A program made the translations under genes and the position numbers. The notes under the pieces are model-generated. The model was not told where the DNA came from. It worked only from the letters and a program-made list of their open reading frames with translations, and did no database searches. Source: a virus. Taken from it: a stretch of 37,466 nucleotides of DNA. Every line of letters begins with the position of its first letter. The stretch's first letter is position 1. Shown one piece after another: positions 15,269 to 22,522 of this stretch. The stretch lies in IMG/VR virus record IMGVR_UViG_3300030406_004894, positions 1-37,466 of that record; one strand, written 5' to 3'.

Positions 15269-15288
15269 GAAACGATAGTTGAAAAAAA
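15269..15288 (+). repeat. 20-bp direct repeat upstream of a promoter, copy 1
   Basis: GAAACGATAGTTGAAAAAAA, identical to 36214-36233. It lies 3 nt upstream of the -35 box at 15292, in the position of an UP element or activator site. Confidence 0.8.
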
Positions 15289-15291
15289 GGC

Positions 15292-15320
15292 TTGAAATCT
15301 TATCCAAGATGTACTATATT
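15292..15320 (+). promoter_or_regulatory. Sigma70-type promoter (TATATT cassette, copy 2)
   Basis: TTGAAA (15292-15297), 17-nt spacer ending in TAC, TATATT (15315-15320). The AA after the -10 box resembles the promoters at 10347 and 36248. It would drive the 15349 gene, the tRNA-Pro, the candidate RNA, tRNA-Thr and possibly guaC. Confidence 0.65.
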
Positions 15321-15348
15321 AATAATGTAGTGTTGACAGAGAAGAGTT

Positions 15349-15549
15349 ATGAAAGCAACCATTCTTAAAATTATCGGTGAGGAACACCTGAGCCTGCATC
15401 AGTATCCCGGCTATTTTGTCTGGACGTATGATGACGGTGATACCTATGAAGAGCAGAGTGTCTATGTAGATAAGATCACTCACCTGACTACTCAGCAATG
15501 GGTAGAAGATGGTCAAGCGTTTATGGAGTATGTTAAAGCTGATAAGTAG
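15349..15549 (+). CDS. 66-residue unknown protein
   Basis: A small, acidic protein starting MKATILKIIGEEHLSLHQY, then FVWTYDDGD and a C-terminal helix (EDGQAFMEYVKAD). AGAAGAG precedes the ATG. It ends 2 nt before tRNA-Pro and shares its promoter. Function unknown. Confidence 0.55.
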   Translation: MKATILKIIGEEHLSLHQYPGYFVWTYDDGDTYEEQSVYVDKITHLTTQQWVEDGQAFMEYVKADK

Positions 15550-15551
15550 TA

Positions 15552-15628
<77 letters not shown>

Positions 15629-15815
15629 ATAGGATTTCCTGCGACGGCAGGAATGGTATAGTGACTGAATAATCCGTGGCAGATGCGGATAAGGTAATAC
15701 CGAAGGGGTTTAGCGGCCCGTCTTAGCGGATGCAGGTAGGTTTGGACCGAGTAGACAGGAGTTTGCCAGTGGTCCATTGTGGGTAATCCTTAATCCCACC
15801 TATACATTTTATTAT
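15629..15815 (+). ncRNA. Candidate structured RNA between tRNA-Pro and tRNA-Thr (unidentified)
   Basis: No gene fits this stretch of about 187 nt, but it is dense in helices. TTCCTGC/GCAGGAA (15636-15642 with 15647-15653) has a GACG loop. GGTAT/ATACC (15655-15659 with 15697-15701) encloses ATCCG/CGGAT (15672-15676 with 15686-15690). GGACC/GGTCC pairs 15744-15748 with 15771-15775, and GTGGG/CCCAC pairs 15779-15783 with 15795-15799. Loops appear to pair with each other: 15677-15683 with 15762-15768 (7 bp, one G-U), and 15631-15636 with 15785-15790 (6 bp). It does not look like tmRNA, RNase P RNA, 6S or a cobalamin riboswitch. It should be co-transcribed with the tRNAs and released by tRNA processing. 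Confidence 0.45.
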
Positions 15816-15891
15816 GCTGGCGTAGCTCAGTTGGTAGAGCAGGGGTTTTGTAAACCTCAGGCCGGGAGTTCAAGTCTCTCCGCCAGCACCA
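15816..15891 (+). tRNA. tRNA-Thr (anticodon TGT), CCA encoded
   Basis: The acceptor GCTGGCG pairs with CGCCAGC. D arm is GCTC...GAGC, anticodon arm GGGGT-TTTGTAA-ACCTC (one G-U) with anticodon TGT. The T arm is GGGAG-TTCAAGT-CTCTC with one G-U pair. Discriminator A and CCA are encoded. It reads ACA/ACN codons. Confidence 0.93.
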
Positions 15892-15914
15892 TTATTTTAG
15901 GGAGATAACAACAA

Positions 15915-17024
15915 ATGCATATTGAGAGTGATACTAAGTTAGACTATTCGGATGTTCTTCTAAGACCGAAACGATCTACTCTAGAATCCCGAAAAGAAGT
16001 TAAACTCACCAGACAGTTTAAATTTCCTCACTCTCAAAGAACACTTGAAGTTATCCCTATTATTGCTGCCAACATGGATGGTGTTGGCACTATTAATATG
16101 GCAAAAGCATTCTCAAAAGAGAACATGATGGTTGCCATGAATAAAAGTTACAGTGTTGATGAACTTACTAAACTCCATCTACATGCAGACATTTACGACA
16201 AAGACCGTATGAAAGAAAGTCTGTGTTTGACTGTAGGTATGCAAGACGCAGACTATGATAAGGTTCGTTCTCTTAAGAATAAGTTTCCAGTAATTTGTAT
16301 TGACACTCCAAATGGGTATATGGAGAAGTATGTCAAGTTTGTAAAGTCCATTCGTGAACTATGTGGTGTAAATAATATTATCATTGCAGGTAACGTGGTT
16401 ACCGCTGATCAGACACAGGAGTTAATTCTAAATGGAGCTGACGTGGTTAAAGTGGGTATTGGGCCTGGAAGTGTTTGCACAACTCGTATTGTTACTGGTG
16501 TTGGTTATCCGCAACTATCAACGGTTATGGAGTGTGCGGATGCTGCTCATGGCCTTGGTGGTCACATCGTCGCTGACGGTGGTTGCGTTTCTCCGGGCGA
16601 TGTAGCAAAAGCATTTGCCGCAGGAGCCGACTTTGTAATGCTAGGTGGAATGCTTGCTGGTCATGACGAAGGTGGTGGTGAACCAGTCTACAAGTATATC
16701 CATAACAATGAATACTACTATATGAAAGAAGATGAAATCTATAAGCCTGTTATTGAACGCAAAGAGTTTAGACAGTTCTATGGTATGTCATCCAATACAG
16801 CTAACAAGAAGCATGCAGGTGGACTGAAGAACTATCGTGCATCTGAAGGTCGTGATATTCTTGTACCCTATCGTGGTCCTGTAGCAGATACAATGCAGTA
16901 TATTCTTGGTGGTCTGCGTTCTACTTGTACCTACATTGGCGCTAGGCAGATTAAAGACCTTACTAAGTGTGCAACATTTGTGCGAGTGAACAATCAATAC
17001 AATAAGGTATACGAAAATGCTTAA
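15915..17024 (+). CDS. guaC: GMP reductase
   Basis: A 369-residue protein of the IMP dehydrogenase/GMP reductase family. Motifs fit GMP reductase rather than IMP dehydrogenase: [24 protein letters not shown], the catalytic Cys188 in [25 protein letters not shown] (IMPDH has DGGI/DGGIR), FYGMSS and YRGPV. It converts GMP to IMP with NADPH, so the phage could turn host guanine nucleotides towards adenine, useful for an AT-rich genome. It is some 20 residues longer than bacterial GuaC. An insertion near residues 258-287 (Tyr/Glu-rich) precedes FYGMSS. AGGGAGAT precedes the ATG. The 3' end overlaps heme oxygenase by 8 nt. Confidence 0.93.
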   Translation: MHIESDTKLDYSDVLLRPKRSTLESRKEVKLTRQFKFPHSQRTLEVIPIIAANMDGVGTINMAKAFSKENMMVAMNKSYSVDELTKLHLHADIYDKDRMKESLCLTVGMQDADYDKVRSLKNKFPVICIDTPNGYMEKYVKFVKSIRELCGVNNIIIAGNVVTADQTQELILNGADVVKVGIGPGSVCTTRIVTGVGYPQLSTVMECADAAHGLGGHIVADGGCVSPGDVAKAFAAGADFVMLGGMLAGHDEGGGEPVYKYIHNNEYYYMKEDEIYKPVIERKEFRQFYGMSSNTANKKHAGGLKNYRASEGRDILVPYRGPVADTMQYILGGLRSTCTYIGARQIKDLTKCATFVRVNNQYNKVYENA

Positions 17025-17604
17025 ACTCCGTGAACTAACAATGAACCATCATAAAGAAGCAGAACGTTCAGAGTTTGCTAAGAAACTTGTGTCGGGCAAA
17101 GTTACTCCATTTGAGTATTGTGTTTACCTCTATAATATGGGATTTGTTTACAACACCCTAGAGAACCTTGCATGGCAGGCTGATGCTTTGGATGGTATTG
17201 AGTCTATTCGTCGGGCCGAGAAAATCTGGCAAGATCATAAAGAAATGAAAGATGAGTTTCCCCTTGCTCCGCTGCTAGATTCTGTTCGGGAGTATATGGA
17301 CTATCTTATGTCTATTAGATACAACCGAAGTAAAATCTTGGCACATGTTTATGTACGACACATGGGCGACTTGTCCGGCGGGCAAATTATCTCTAAACGA
17401 CTTGGTGATAAGTTTCCTACCAACTTTTACCAGTTTGATGAAGATCAGGATATGTTGAAAGAGAAGTTAAAAGAAAAACTAAATAATGACATGGCGGAAG
17501 AGGCAATGCGTGCTTTTGACCATGCTCACTATATTTTTCTTGAATTGGATAAATTGAATGATATGGGATCGCTTGGAGGAAATCCAGAGATTTCTGGAAC
17601 ATAA
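17017..17604 (+). CDS. ho1: Heme oxygenase (biliverdin-forming)
   Basis: A 195-residue protein of the all-helical biliverdin-type heme oxygenase family. The proximal heme ligand is probably His12 (NHHKEAE, as in the family pattern H-x-x-A-E). The distal helix carries VRHMGDLSGGQ (residues about 113-123), the flexible Gly-rich stretch that closes over heme. It would cleave heme to biliverdin IX-alpha, CO and iron, using reduced ferredoxin or another reductant from the host. The start overlaps guaC by 8 nt and the end overlaps the bilin reductase by 47 nt, so the three are probably translated from one mRNA. Size is short (HO-1 types are about 235), but the core is complete. Confidence 0.95.
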   Translation: MLKLRELTMNHHKEAERSEFAKKLVSGKVTPFEYCVYLYNMGFVYNTLENLAWQADALDGIESIRRAEKIWQDHKEMKDEFPLAPLLDSVREYMDYLMSIRYNRSKILAHVYVRHMGDLSGGQIISKRLGDKFPTNFYQFDEDQDMLKEKLKEKLNNDMAEEAMRAFDHAHYIFLELDKLNDMGSLGGNPEISGT

Positions 17605-18238
17605 GTTTGAAAGTACAGGCACAGAAGTCCAAGAAGAGGGGATGGATCAGTTCAATCGTCCCGGCTGGGTTAATCGTGTCTGGACTTCTAATGCTTATCG
17701 CAGAGCGCATGTTGATGTAGTAGATGCCAGAGAAACTAAGAAACTCTGGATGATGCATGTTTGCGTCTTTCCACATCTAAAGAGTGATGCCCCTGTCTTT
17801 GGGTTTGATGTTATTGCTGGACAGAAAAAGATCACCGGGTGCTTTTTTGATTTTAGTCCAACTATTGATAAGAGTCACAGTATGATCAATTGGTTTGGTA
17901 ATACTATGGCAAAGTACGGATATAATAAGACTAGAGAACTTCCTGATTGGGCAAAACAAATCTTTAGTCGGCATATGGTAGCTGCTGGAAATGTTTCTCA
18001 AGAATCTGAGATGGAGATGATCACTAAAATGATTCATGAGGGTGCAGAATACTATTTAAATAATGTTACTAACTATAATGGTACATATATCCACGACACT
18101 TTAGGTAAAGAAGCACAGAATAGATATGCTTATTATCAAAAACAAAATCCACATACTCCAAGAACTATGACTTCTCTTGGTCTAGGTGAAGATGACGTTA
18201 GACTTTTCATTGATAAATGTTTGTTTCCAGAGGTATAA
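17558..18238 (+). CDS. pcyX: Ferredoxin-dependent bilin reductase, PcyX-like (phycoerythrobilin synthase)
   Basis: A 226-residue ferredoxin-dependent bilin reductase. Diagnostic parts are MDQFNRPGWVNRVWTS and YRRAHVDVVDAR, followed by MMHVCVFPH with His67. FGFDVIAG carries Asp84, ITGCFFDFSP follows, and RYAYYQKQN lies at about 189-197. His67 and Asp84 correspond to the catalytic His88 and Asp105 of PcyA. Asp53 (HVD) sits where PcyA has Glu76 (HLE), the Glu-to-Asp change reported for PcyX. PcyX makes phycoerythrobilin from biliverdin by a four-electron reduction. PebS/PebA-type enzymes lack the His at this position. The residue after QKQN is Pro198 where PcyA has Asp. ATG 17558 lies inside heme oxygenase. 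The reductant (ferredoxin) is not seen in the window. Confidence 0.9.
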   Translation: MIWDRLEEIQRFLEHKFESTGTEVQEEGMDQFNRPGWVNRVWTSNAYRRAHVDVVDARETKKLWMMHVCVFPHLKSDAPVFGFDVIAGQKKITGCFFDFSPTIDKSHSMINWFGNTMAKYGYNKTRELPDWAKQIFSRHMVAAGNVSQESEMEMITKMIHEGAEYYLNNVTNYNGTYIHDTLGKEAQNRYAYYQKQNPHTPRTMTSLGLGEDDVRLFIDKCLFPEV

Positions 18239-18744
18239 TGAAAGAACTTATTGTTATAGATGACTTTCTTCCTGAAGAAGATCATCAGAAAATTTACGAA
18301 TTGACTATGAAAAGAGAGTGGAATCCTGTAAATGACACAGAAGAAGACCCACTAACTAGTCAATCTGGATATAACTCAGGGGATACCTTTGATGAACTTG
18401 GTACACAAATTATCCTTAGTGAGTGTCTAGCATATCCAAATCTTAAAAAAATTCTCAACACTTCTTATGAAAAAACTCTTTATAATAAATATGATGCTAA
18501 GACGCCTACATATTTTCATTATGATCATAAAGATGGTGGTTGGACTTTTATCTACTTTCCTGACATTGCAAAATATCATTATCAAATGGGTGGAGAAACG
18601 CAGATTTTAGTTGACAACCAGATAGTAGGTGTGTTACCATTACCAAATAGATTGATGGCTTTTGATGGTAGTAAAATGCACAAAGGTACATCATTCACTA
18701 ATGATCAACCTAGATATTCACTAGCAATTCAGTTTAGAGATTAA
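18238..18744 (+). CDS. 2OG-Fe(II) oxygenase, prolyl-hydroxylase-like (HxD type)
   Basis: A 168-residue protein. The iron triad is clear: His94-x-Asp96 (YFHYDHKDGG), His148 (KMHKGT) and 2-oxoglutarate Arg159 (PRYSLAIQF), within the beta strands TFIYFPD, GGETQILV and MAFDGS. This matches small prolyl-4-hydroxylase-type 2OG-Fe(II) oxygenases. The ATG overlaps the stop of the bilin reductase (TAATG) and is preceded by AGAGG, so it is in the same operon as the bilin genes. Whether it acts on a bilin, a protein or a sugar is unknown; the tight coupling makes the first worth testing. Confidence 0.8.
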   Translation: MKELIVIDDFLPEEDHQKIYELTMKREWNPVNDTEEDPLTSQSGYNSGDTFDELGTQIILSECLAYPNLKKILNTSYEKTLYNKYDAKTPTYFHYDHKDGGWTFIYFPDIAKYHYQMGGETQILVDNQIVGVLPLPNRLMAFDGSKMHKGTSFTNDQPRYSLAIQFRD

Positions 18745-18745
18745 T

Positions 18746-18979
18746 ATGCCAGTATACACAGTTAGAAATGACGTAACAGAAGAAACTATGGATGTAAACA
18801 TGTCTTATAAAGACTTGCAAGACTTCCTGCATGGTAATCCTGAGTATTCTCAGATTTTTAAAATGCCAGCAACAGTTTCTGGTGCAATCTCTACACACCG
18901 AAGAGCTGGTGAGGGTTGGTCTGATCTTTTGAAGAAGGTCAAGAAGGCTTCAGGGAAAGACAATACTATCAATGTCTAA
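18746..18979 (+). CDS. Small phage protein, FmdB-like without zinc ribbon
   Basis: A 77-residue protein: MPVYTVRNDVTEETMDVNMS, then a DLQDFLHGNPEYSQIFKMPA segment, and a C-terminal GEGWSDLLKKVKKASG. This resembles small phage proteins annotated as FmdB-like; the Cys pairs of true FmdB zinc ribbons are absent. In marine phages such genes sit next to phoH, as here. The end overlaps phoH by 8 nt. Function unknown. Confidence 0.7.
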   Translation: MPVYTVRNDVTEETMDVNMSYKDLQDFLHGNPEYSQIFKMPATVSGAISTHRRAGEGWSDLLKKVKKASGKDNTINV

Positions 18980-19655
18980 CAACAAACTGAGGTTTCGTTT
19001 AGAAGACCTTCCTGAGATTGAACCAATCACAAAAAATCAGGAAAAGATTTTTGATGCCTATGAGAAAGGTGATCATGTCATTCTTTCTGGTGCAGCTGGA
19101 ACAGGTAAAACCTTTGTTGCACTTGCCCTCGCATTAGAAGACGTACTAGACAAGGAAACTCCCTATGATCAAATCGTATTGGTTAGGTCTGTTGTACCCA
19201 CCCGTGATACAGGCTTTCTCCCCGGAACCAAAGAAGAAAAAGAAGACCCCTACACAAAACCCTATCGTGGTATTTGTGCGGAACTGTTTGGACAGAATGA
19301 CAGCTGGAACAAACTAATCCAAGCTGGCACTGTCCACTTTGAGTCCACGTCGCATCTGCGTGGCACTACATTCAATAATACAGTTGTGATTATTGATGAG
19401 ATGCAGAACCTTAACTTCCATGAACTTGATTCTGTAATCACCCGTGTAGGTCGTGATTGTAGATTTATCATGTGTGGTGACTATTACCAATCTGACTTTG
19501 AAAAAGAAAAAGACAAGAATGGTATTCTGATGTTTATGAACATTGTTGAGCAGCTTAGAAACTTTACAACCGTAGAATTTGGTTGGGAAGATATTGTTCG
19601 TTCCGACTTTGTGAGAGACTATATTATGACCAAAGAAATGTTAGGCATTAAGTAA
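18972..19655 (+). CDS. phoH: PhoH-like ATPase
   Basis: A 227-residue P-loop protein. Walker A is GAAGTGKT (residues 40-47) and Walker B VVIIDEMQN (about 138-146), with the VLVRSVVPTRDTGFLPG segment and CGDYYQSD typical of PhoH. PhoH-like proteins are widespread in marine phages and are thought to be RNA helicase- or nuclease-associated ATPases, sometimes linked to phosphate stress; their function in phages is not settled. It lies at the end of the guaC-bilin unit, overlapping the preceding gene by 8 nt. Confidence 0.93.
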   Translation: MSNNKLRFRLEDLPEIEPITKNQEKIFDAYEKGDHVILSGAAGTGKTFVALALALEDVLDKETPYDQIVLVRSVVPTRDTGFLPGTKEEKEDPYTKPYRGICAELFGQNDSWNKLIQAGTVHFESTSHLRGTTFNNTVVIIDEMQNLNFHELDSVITRVGRDCRFIMCGDYYQSDFEKEKDKNGILMFMNIVEQLRNFTTVEFGWEDIVRSDFVRDYIMTKEMLGIK

Positions 19656-19673
19656 AAGGAGATATGAAAGATA

Positions 19674-19865
19674 ATGGCTAAATTTTCTCGTTTTGACCCC
19701 CGTAATAAAAAGAACGGCCGTCACAAAAAGATGAGTATTGGGGAATACCCAAAAAACAAAAAGAATACTTTTGATGTAGATGAAGACCGACTCTACAACA
19801 AATATAAAAAGATTGATTTTGTTGATGAAGAAGCAGAAGAAGAATTGGGATGGCCAGTTCGGTAA
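19674..19865 (+). CDS. 63-residue basic/acidic small protein
   Basis: N-terminal half basic (AKFSRFDPRNKKNGRHKKMS), C-terminal half acidic (FVDEEAEEELGWPVR). AAAGGAGAT is 10 nt before the ATG. A shorter out-of-frame ATG at 19664 gives only five codons. Similar small proteins follow phoH in marine T4-like phages; function unknown. It overlaps the next gene. Confidence 0.6.
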   Translation: MAKFSRFDPRNKKNGRHKKMSIGEYPKNKKNTFDVDEDRLYNKYKKIDFVDEEAEEELGWPVR

Positions 19866-20773
19866 AAAAGAATAAATTAAAATCCACTCATTTTAGTGCT
19901 GAGTTGACTATTGATTATGACCAGTCTATTGTAGATAGGGTATACCGAGACTTCCCCGATACCTTTGTTAAACAATATGAAAACCAACTCAAGTTTTCAT
20001 ATTCAGATACAAAACATCAATGGCCATATGAAATATATGGTCAACATCCCATAAGCAAATATGTTGATGGAAAGAGTTATCCTTGGACAGTCTGGGGAAT
20101 AAAAAAACTACCTGATAACTGTACACATTTTGTACCTAGACCAAAAAATCATAATATATTTTGGGATAAAAAACAGAATTGCCTAGTTAAACTTTTCGCA
20201 TGGTGGTCATTATATGTTGAAAATCTTTTAGAAGCGCCATTTATATTTAATGTTAATGTATTAGAAGATTGTGAGATTTCAGCATTTTTATCTTTTACCA
20301 GATTGACTTTTTGGAATAGTTTATATAATAAACCAAAACTCAAACCAATAGATGACTATGAAGGAATTTTGTATAATACAACTGGAATTACTTCAGACTA
20401 TGTTAAAAACTTTTTTGGAAAAAATGTTGTTCAACTTGATCCTAAAAAATATACAAAATATATGGACATAAGATACTTAGGTCAAAATACTTTTGAATTT
20501 GGTCCCAATAAAAGAGATATGGAATGGACAAAACGTTGGGATACTAGGTGGAGTAAATTTGTAAACGAAATTAAAAATCATGATTACGAAATTAATATAT
20601 ACTGTCATGATGAGTTAATGATGAAAATACCGACAGGTAAAAAGCCTTTGAGAATTAATATTGATTATGATGACAGCAGAAGTTCTTTAGGGTTGTGTCA
20701 ATTTACTTTATGGTTTTTCTTTGGTGTAACAAGATGGCAAGATGATAAACAATATTTTAGTATAGGAGATTGA
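19850..20773 (+). CDS. Unknown 307-residue protein
   Basis: A Tyr/Trp/Asp-rich protein without a recognised domain. Its order of motifs (VWGIKKLPDNC, VNVLEDCEISAFL, then INIYCHDELMMKIPTGKKP, RINIDYDD, and LWFFFGV) resembles that of the protein at 21109-21852, so the two may be distant relatives. The coding sequence is noticeably richer in AT than its neighbours phoH and the nuclease. The ATG overlaps the preceding gene by 16 nt. Function unknown. Confidence 0.6.
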   Translation: MASSVKKNKLKSTHFSAELTIDYDQSIVDRVYRDFPDTFVKQYENQLKFSYSDTKHQWPYEIYGQHPISKYVDGKSYPWTVWGIKKLPDNCTHFVPRPKNHNIFWDKKQNCLVKLFAWWSLYVENLLEAPFIFNVNVLEDCEISAFLSFTRLTFWNSLYNKPKLKPIDDYEGILYNTTGITSDYVKNFFGKNVVQLDPKKYTKYMDIRYLGQNTFEFGPNKRDMEWTKRWDTRWSKFVNEIKNHDYEINIYCHDELMMKIPTGKKPLRINIDYDDSRSSLGLCQFTLWFFFGVTRWQDDKQYFSIGD

Positions 20774-20774
20774 A

Positions 20775-21119
20775 ATGATTGCAGGTAAAGTATGGGGTTC
20801 TACAGAACTGATTGAAGCAAACGGGGCGTTAGAATTTCACCGCATTCAAACAAAAAAAGGTGGAGTATGCTCCAAACATAAACACGAATTTAAGTGGAAT
20901 GGATTCTATGTTGAGTCGGGATATTTGCTTATTCGTGTTTGGCAGAATGATTATGACTTGGTTGATGAAACTGTAGTAGGTCCGGGTGAATGGACTAAAG
21001 TTAAACCCGGTGTAATGCACCAGTTTGAATGTCTTGAAGATGCTGTAGCTTTTGAAGTTTACTGGGCTGAATTTAATCACAATGACATTGTGCGTGAGAC
21101 TGTAGGGTATGCCCAATAA
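20775..21119 (+). CDS. Cupin-domain protein
   Basis: A 114-residue single-domain cupin. The first metal motif is at KHKHEFKWNGFYVESG (His-x-His ... Glu), the second at GEWTKVKPGVMHQFECLED (His). This matches small metal-binding cupins related to the C-terminal domain of mannose-6-phosphate isomerase. Such proteins bind sugars or modify nucleotide sugars, fitting the downstream glycan cluster. AGGAGAT precedes the ATG, and the 3' end overlaps the next gene by 11 nt. Confidence 0.8.
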   Translation: MIAGKVWGSTELIEANGALEFHRIQTKKGGVCSKHKHEFKWNGFYVESGYLLIRVWQNDYDLVDETVVGPGEWTKVKPGVMHQFECLEDAVAFEVYWAEFNHNDIVRETVGYAQ

Positions 21120-21852
21120 ACTTCATTATAAAGAAAATGACTATGCTTGGAATCATGCCAATAAAATTGGAGCGCATAAATTTATTAATGCTCTGAAAGA
21201 TGTTAAACCATCTACATCAAATAAACCTTGGGTGTTAAAGATTTATGAGATTGACAAACTCCCAAAAAATTGGCGTTGTAAACAGGTTGAAGAAACTCTT
21301 TCATCAGATGACTTAATTGGACCTACTGGATCAGTGTATGCCACATACACAACACGGGATGAACTGGTTAATAAACATATCAATATTGGATTAAAGAATA
21401 ATCAATACTATGTTCATCCCGGTACGCAAAGGTATTTACTGAACTGTGTAGAAGATGATTTTGAAATTTCTGCTCTAATAATTGATTATGATCAAAATGA
21501 AGAAAAGATATTGAAAGATTTTCCTGATGCCAAAGTTGCAAGTTCAGAAGATATGGACTTTCACTTTCATAAATCAGGTGACAGTTATACTATTAAATTA
21601 AATTCTGGGTGGCCATATGAATGGTCTTGGGAAAGTTTCACACTGGAAGCAATTAATTTTTATGAATACATATGGCCAAATTCTGATCATTCTGTGAATA
21701 TTTTTCTTGACAAACGTAAGTTAATATCGTATGATAATGAGAAACCTAACATGAATGTCTATGTTGATGATATCTATGGTTGGGCAAGGTTTATTATTGA
21801 TTACTACTGTGAAAGAAAACTGACATATAATGGATACCAGACGGACATTTGA
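21109..21852 (+). CDS. Unknown 247-residue protein, possibly related to 19850-20773
   Basis: No domain recognised. Motif order (KIYEIDKLPKNW, NCVEDDFEISALI, then SVNIFLDKRKLISYDNEKP, MNVYVDDIYG and FIIDYYC) parallels that of the protein two genes upstream, although identity is low. The protein is rich in Asp and aromatic residues. The start overlaps the cupin gene and the end overlaps the nuclease gene. The cupin lies between the two relatives, so the trio may work together. Function unknown. Confidence 0.6.
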   Translation: MPNKLHYKENDYAWNHANKIGAHKFINALKDVKPSTSNKPWVLKIYEIDKLPKNWRCKQVEETLSSDDLIGPTGSVYATYTTRDELVNKHINIGLKNNQYYVHPGTQRYLLNCVEDDFEISALIIDYDQNEEKILKDFPDAKVASSEDMDFHFHKSGDSYTIKLNSGWPYEWSWESFTLEAINFYEYIWPNSDHSVNIFLDKRKLISYDNEKPNMNVYVDDIYGWARFIIDYYCERKLTYNGYQTDI

Positions 21853-22522
21853 ACATGTAAAAGTTCACTTTGATTATGATGATCTTCTATCGGAAGATAC
21901 TGAAAACGGACGAAAGTATGTAACGGAGGATAACAAAAAATATCCTTCTATCACAACTGTTCTGTCTATTCTCTCCCGTGCTGCTATTGCTGCATGGCGT
22001 AAACGTGTAGGAGACGAAGAAGCAGACCGTGTATCACGGCAGGCCACTACCCGTGGTTCTGCTGTGCATCAGATTGTAGAAGACTATATTGATAACAAGC
22101 CTGACTATGATGCTGGATACTTTCCTCATGTCCTAGAAAACTTTCATCAGATTAAAGACATTATTGATAAACGTATCGGTAAGGTTTATGCACAAGAGCA
22201 ACCTCTCTATTCACATCACTTGAAGGTTGCTGGACGTGTAGACTGTGTAGCAGAGTTTGATGGTAAGTTGTCTATTATTGACTTCAAGACTTCTAAGAAA
22301 CGTAAAACTCGTAGTCGGTGTTATAACTATTTCATGCAGGAAGCAGCCTATGCTATCATGTGGGAAGAACGTACCAAGATGCCTATTACACAACTGGTTA
22401 CTATCATGTCTGTTGATGATGACCACCCACTTGTATTTGTAGAACAACGTGACGATTGGACGGAGAAACTTCGTGAAACGATTGAACAATATGAAGCAGA
22501 ACAATCCACCCTTAATGGGTGA
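21830..22522 (+). CDS. RecB/Cas4-type PD-(D/E)XK nuclease
   Basis: A 230-residue nuclease of the Cas4/RecB family. Visible are RGSAVH (His80), GRVD (Asp138), SIIDFKTSK (Asp151, Lys153) and YNYFMQ (Gln170), the ordered residues of this fold. Marine T4-like phages carry such genes as Cas4-like exonucleases, probably for DNA processing or recombination. No Cys cluster for a 4Fe-4S site is seen, unlike true Cas4. There is no CRISPR array in the window. Confidence 0.85.
   Translation: MDTRRTFEHVKVHFDYDDLLSEDTENGRKYVTEDNKKYPSITTVLSILSRAAIAAWRKRVGDEEADRVSRQATTRGSAVHQIVEDYIDNKPDYDAGYFPHVLENFHQIKDIIDKRIGKVYAQEQPLYSHHLKVAGRVDCVAEFDGKLSIIDFKTSKKRKTRSRCYNYFMQEAAYAIMWEERTKMPITQLVTIMSVDDDHPLVFVEQRDDWTEKLRETIEQYEAEQSTLNG

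Noticed and set aside
15629-15815. tmRNA, cobalamin riboswitch or RNase P RNA in the gap between tRNAs
   Set aside because: The GCGACGGCAGG stretch slightly recalls tmRNA, and GCCAGTGG the B12 box, but neither the tRNA-like ends of tmRNA nor the riboswitch core is present, and the region lies between tRNA genes and not before a B12 gene.
15915-17024. IMP dehydrogenase
   Set aside because: [12 protein letters not shown] and the lack of CBS domains fit GMP reductase.
17558-17604. Frameshift joining heme oxygenase and bilin reductase into one protein
   Set aside because: Both have complete N- and C-termini for their families, and the overlap is in different frames with an ATG, as in other coupled genes here.
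17558-18238. PebS or PebA-type bilin reductase
   Set aside because: The His at the PcyA His88 position is kept and the HVD motif fits PcyX; PebS-type enzymes lack this His.
21830-22522. CRISPR-Cas system because of the Cas4-like nuclease
   Set aside because: No repeat-spacer array or other cas gene is present, and the Cys cluster of Cas4 is missing; marine phages often carry this nuclease alone.
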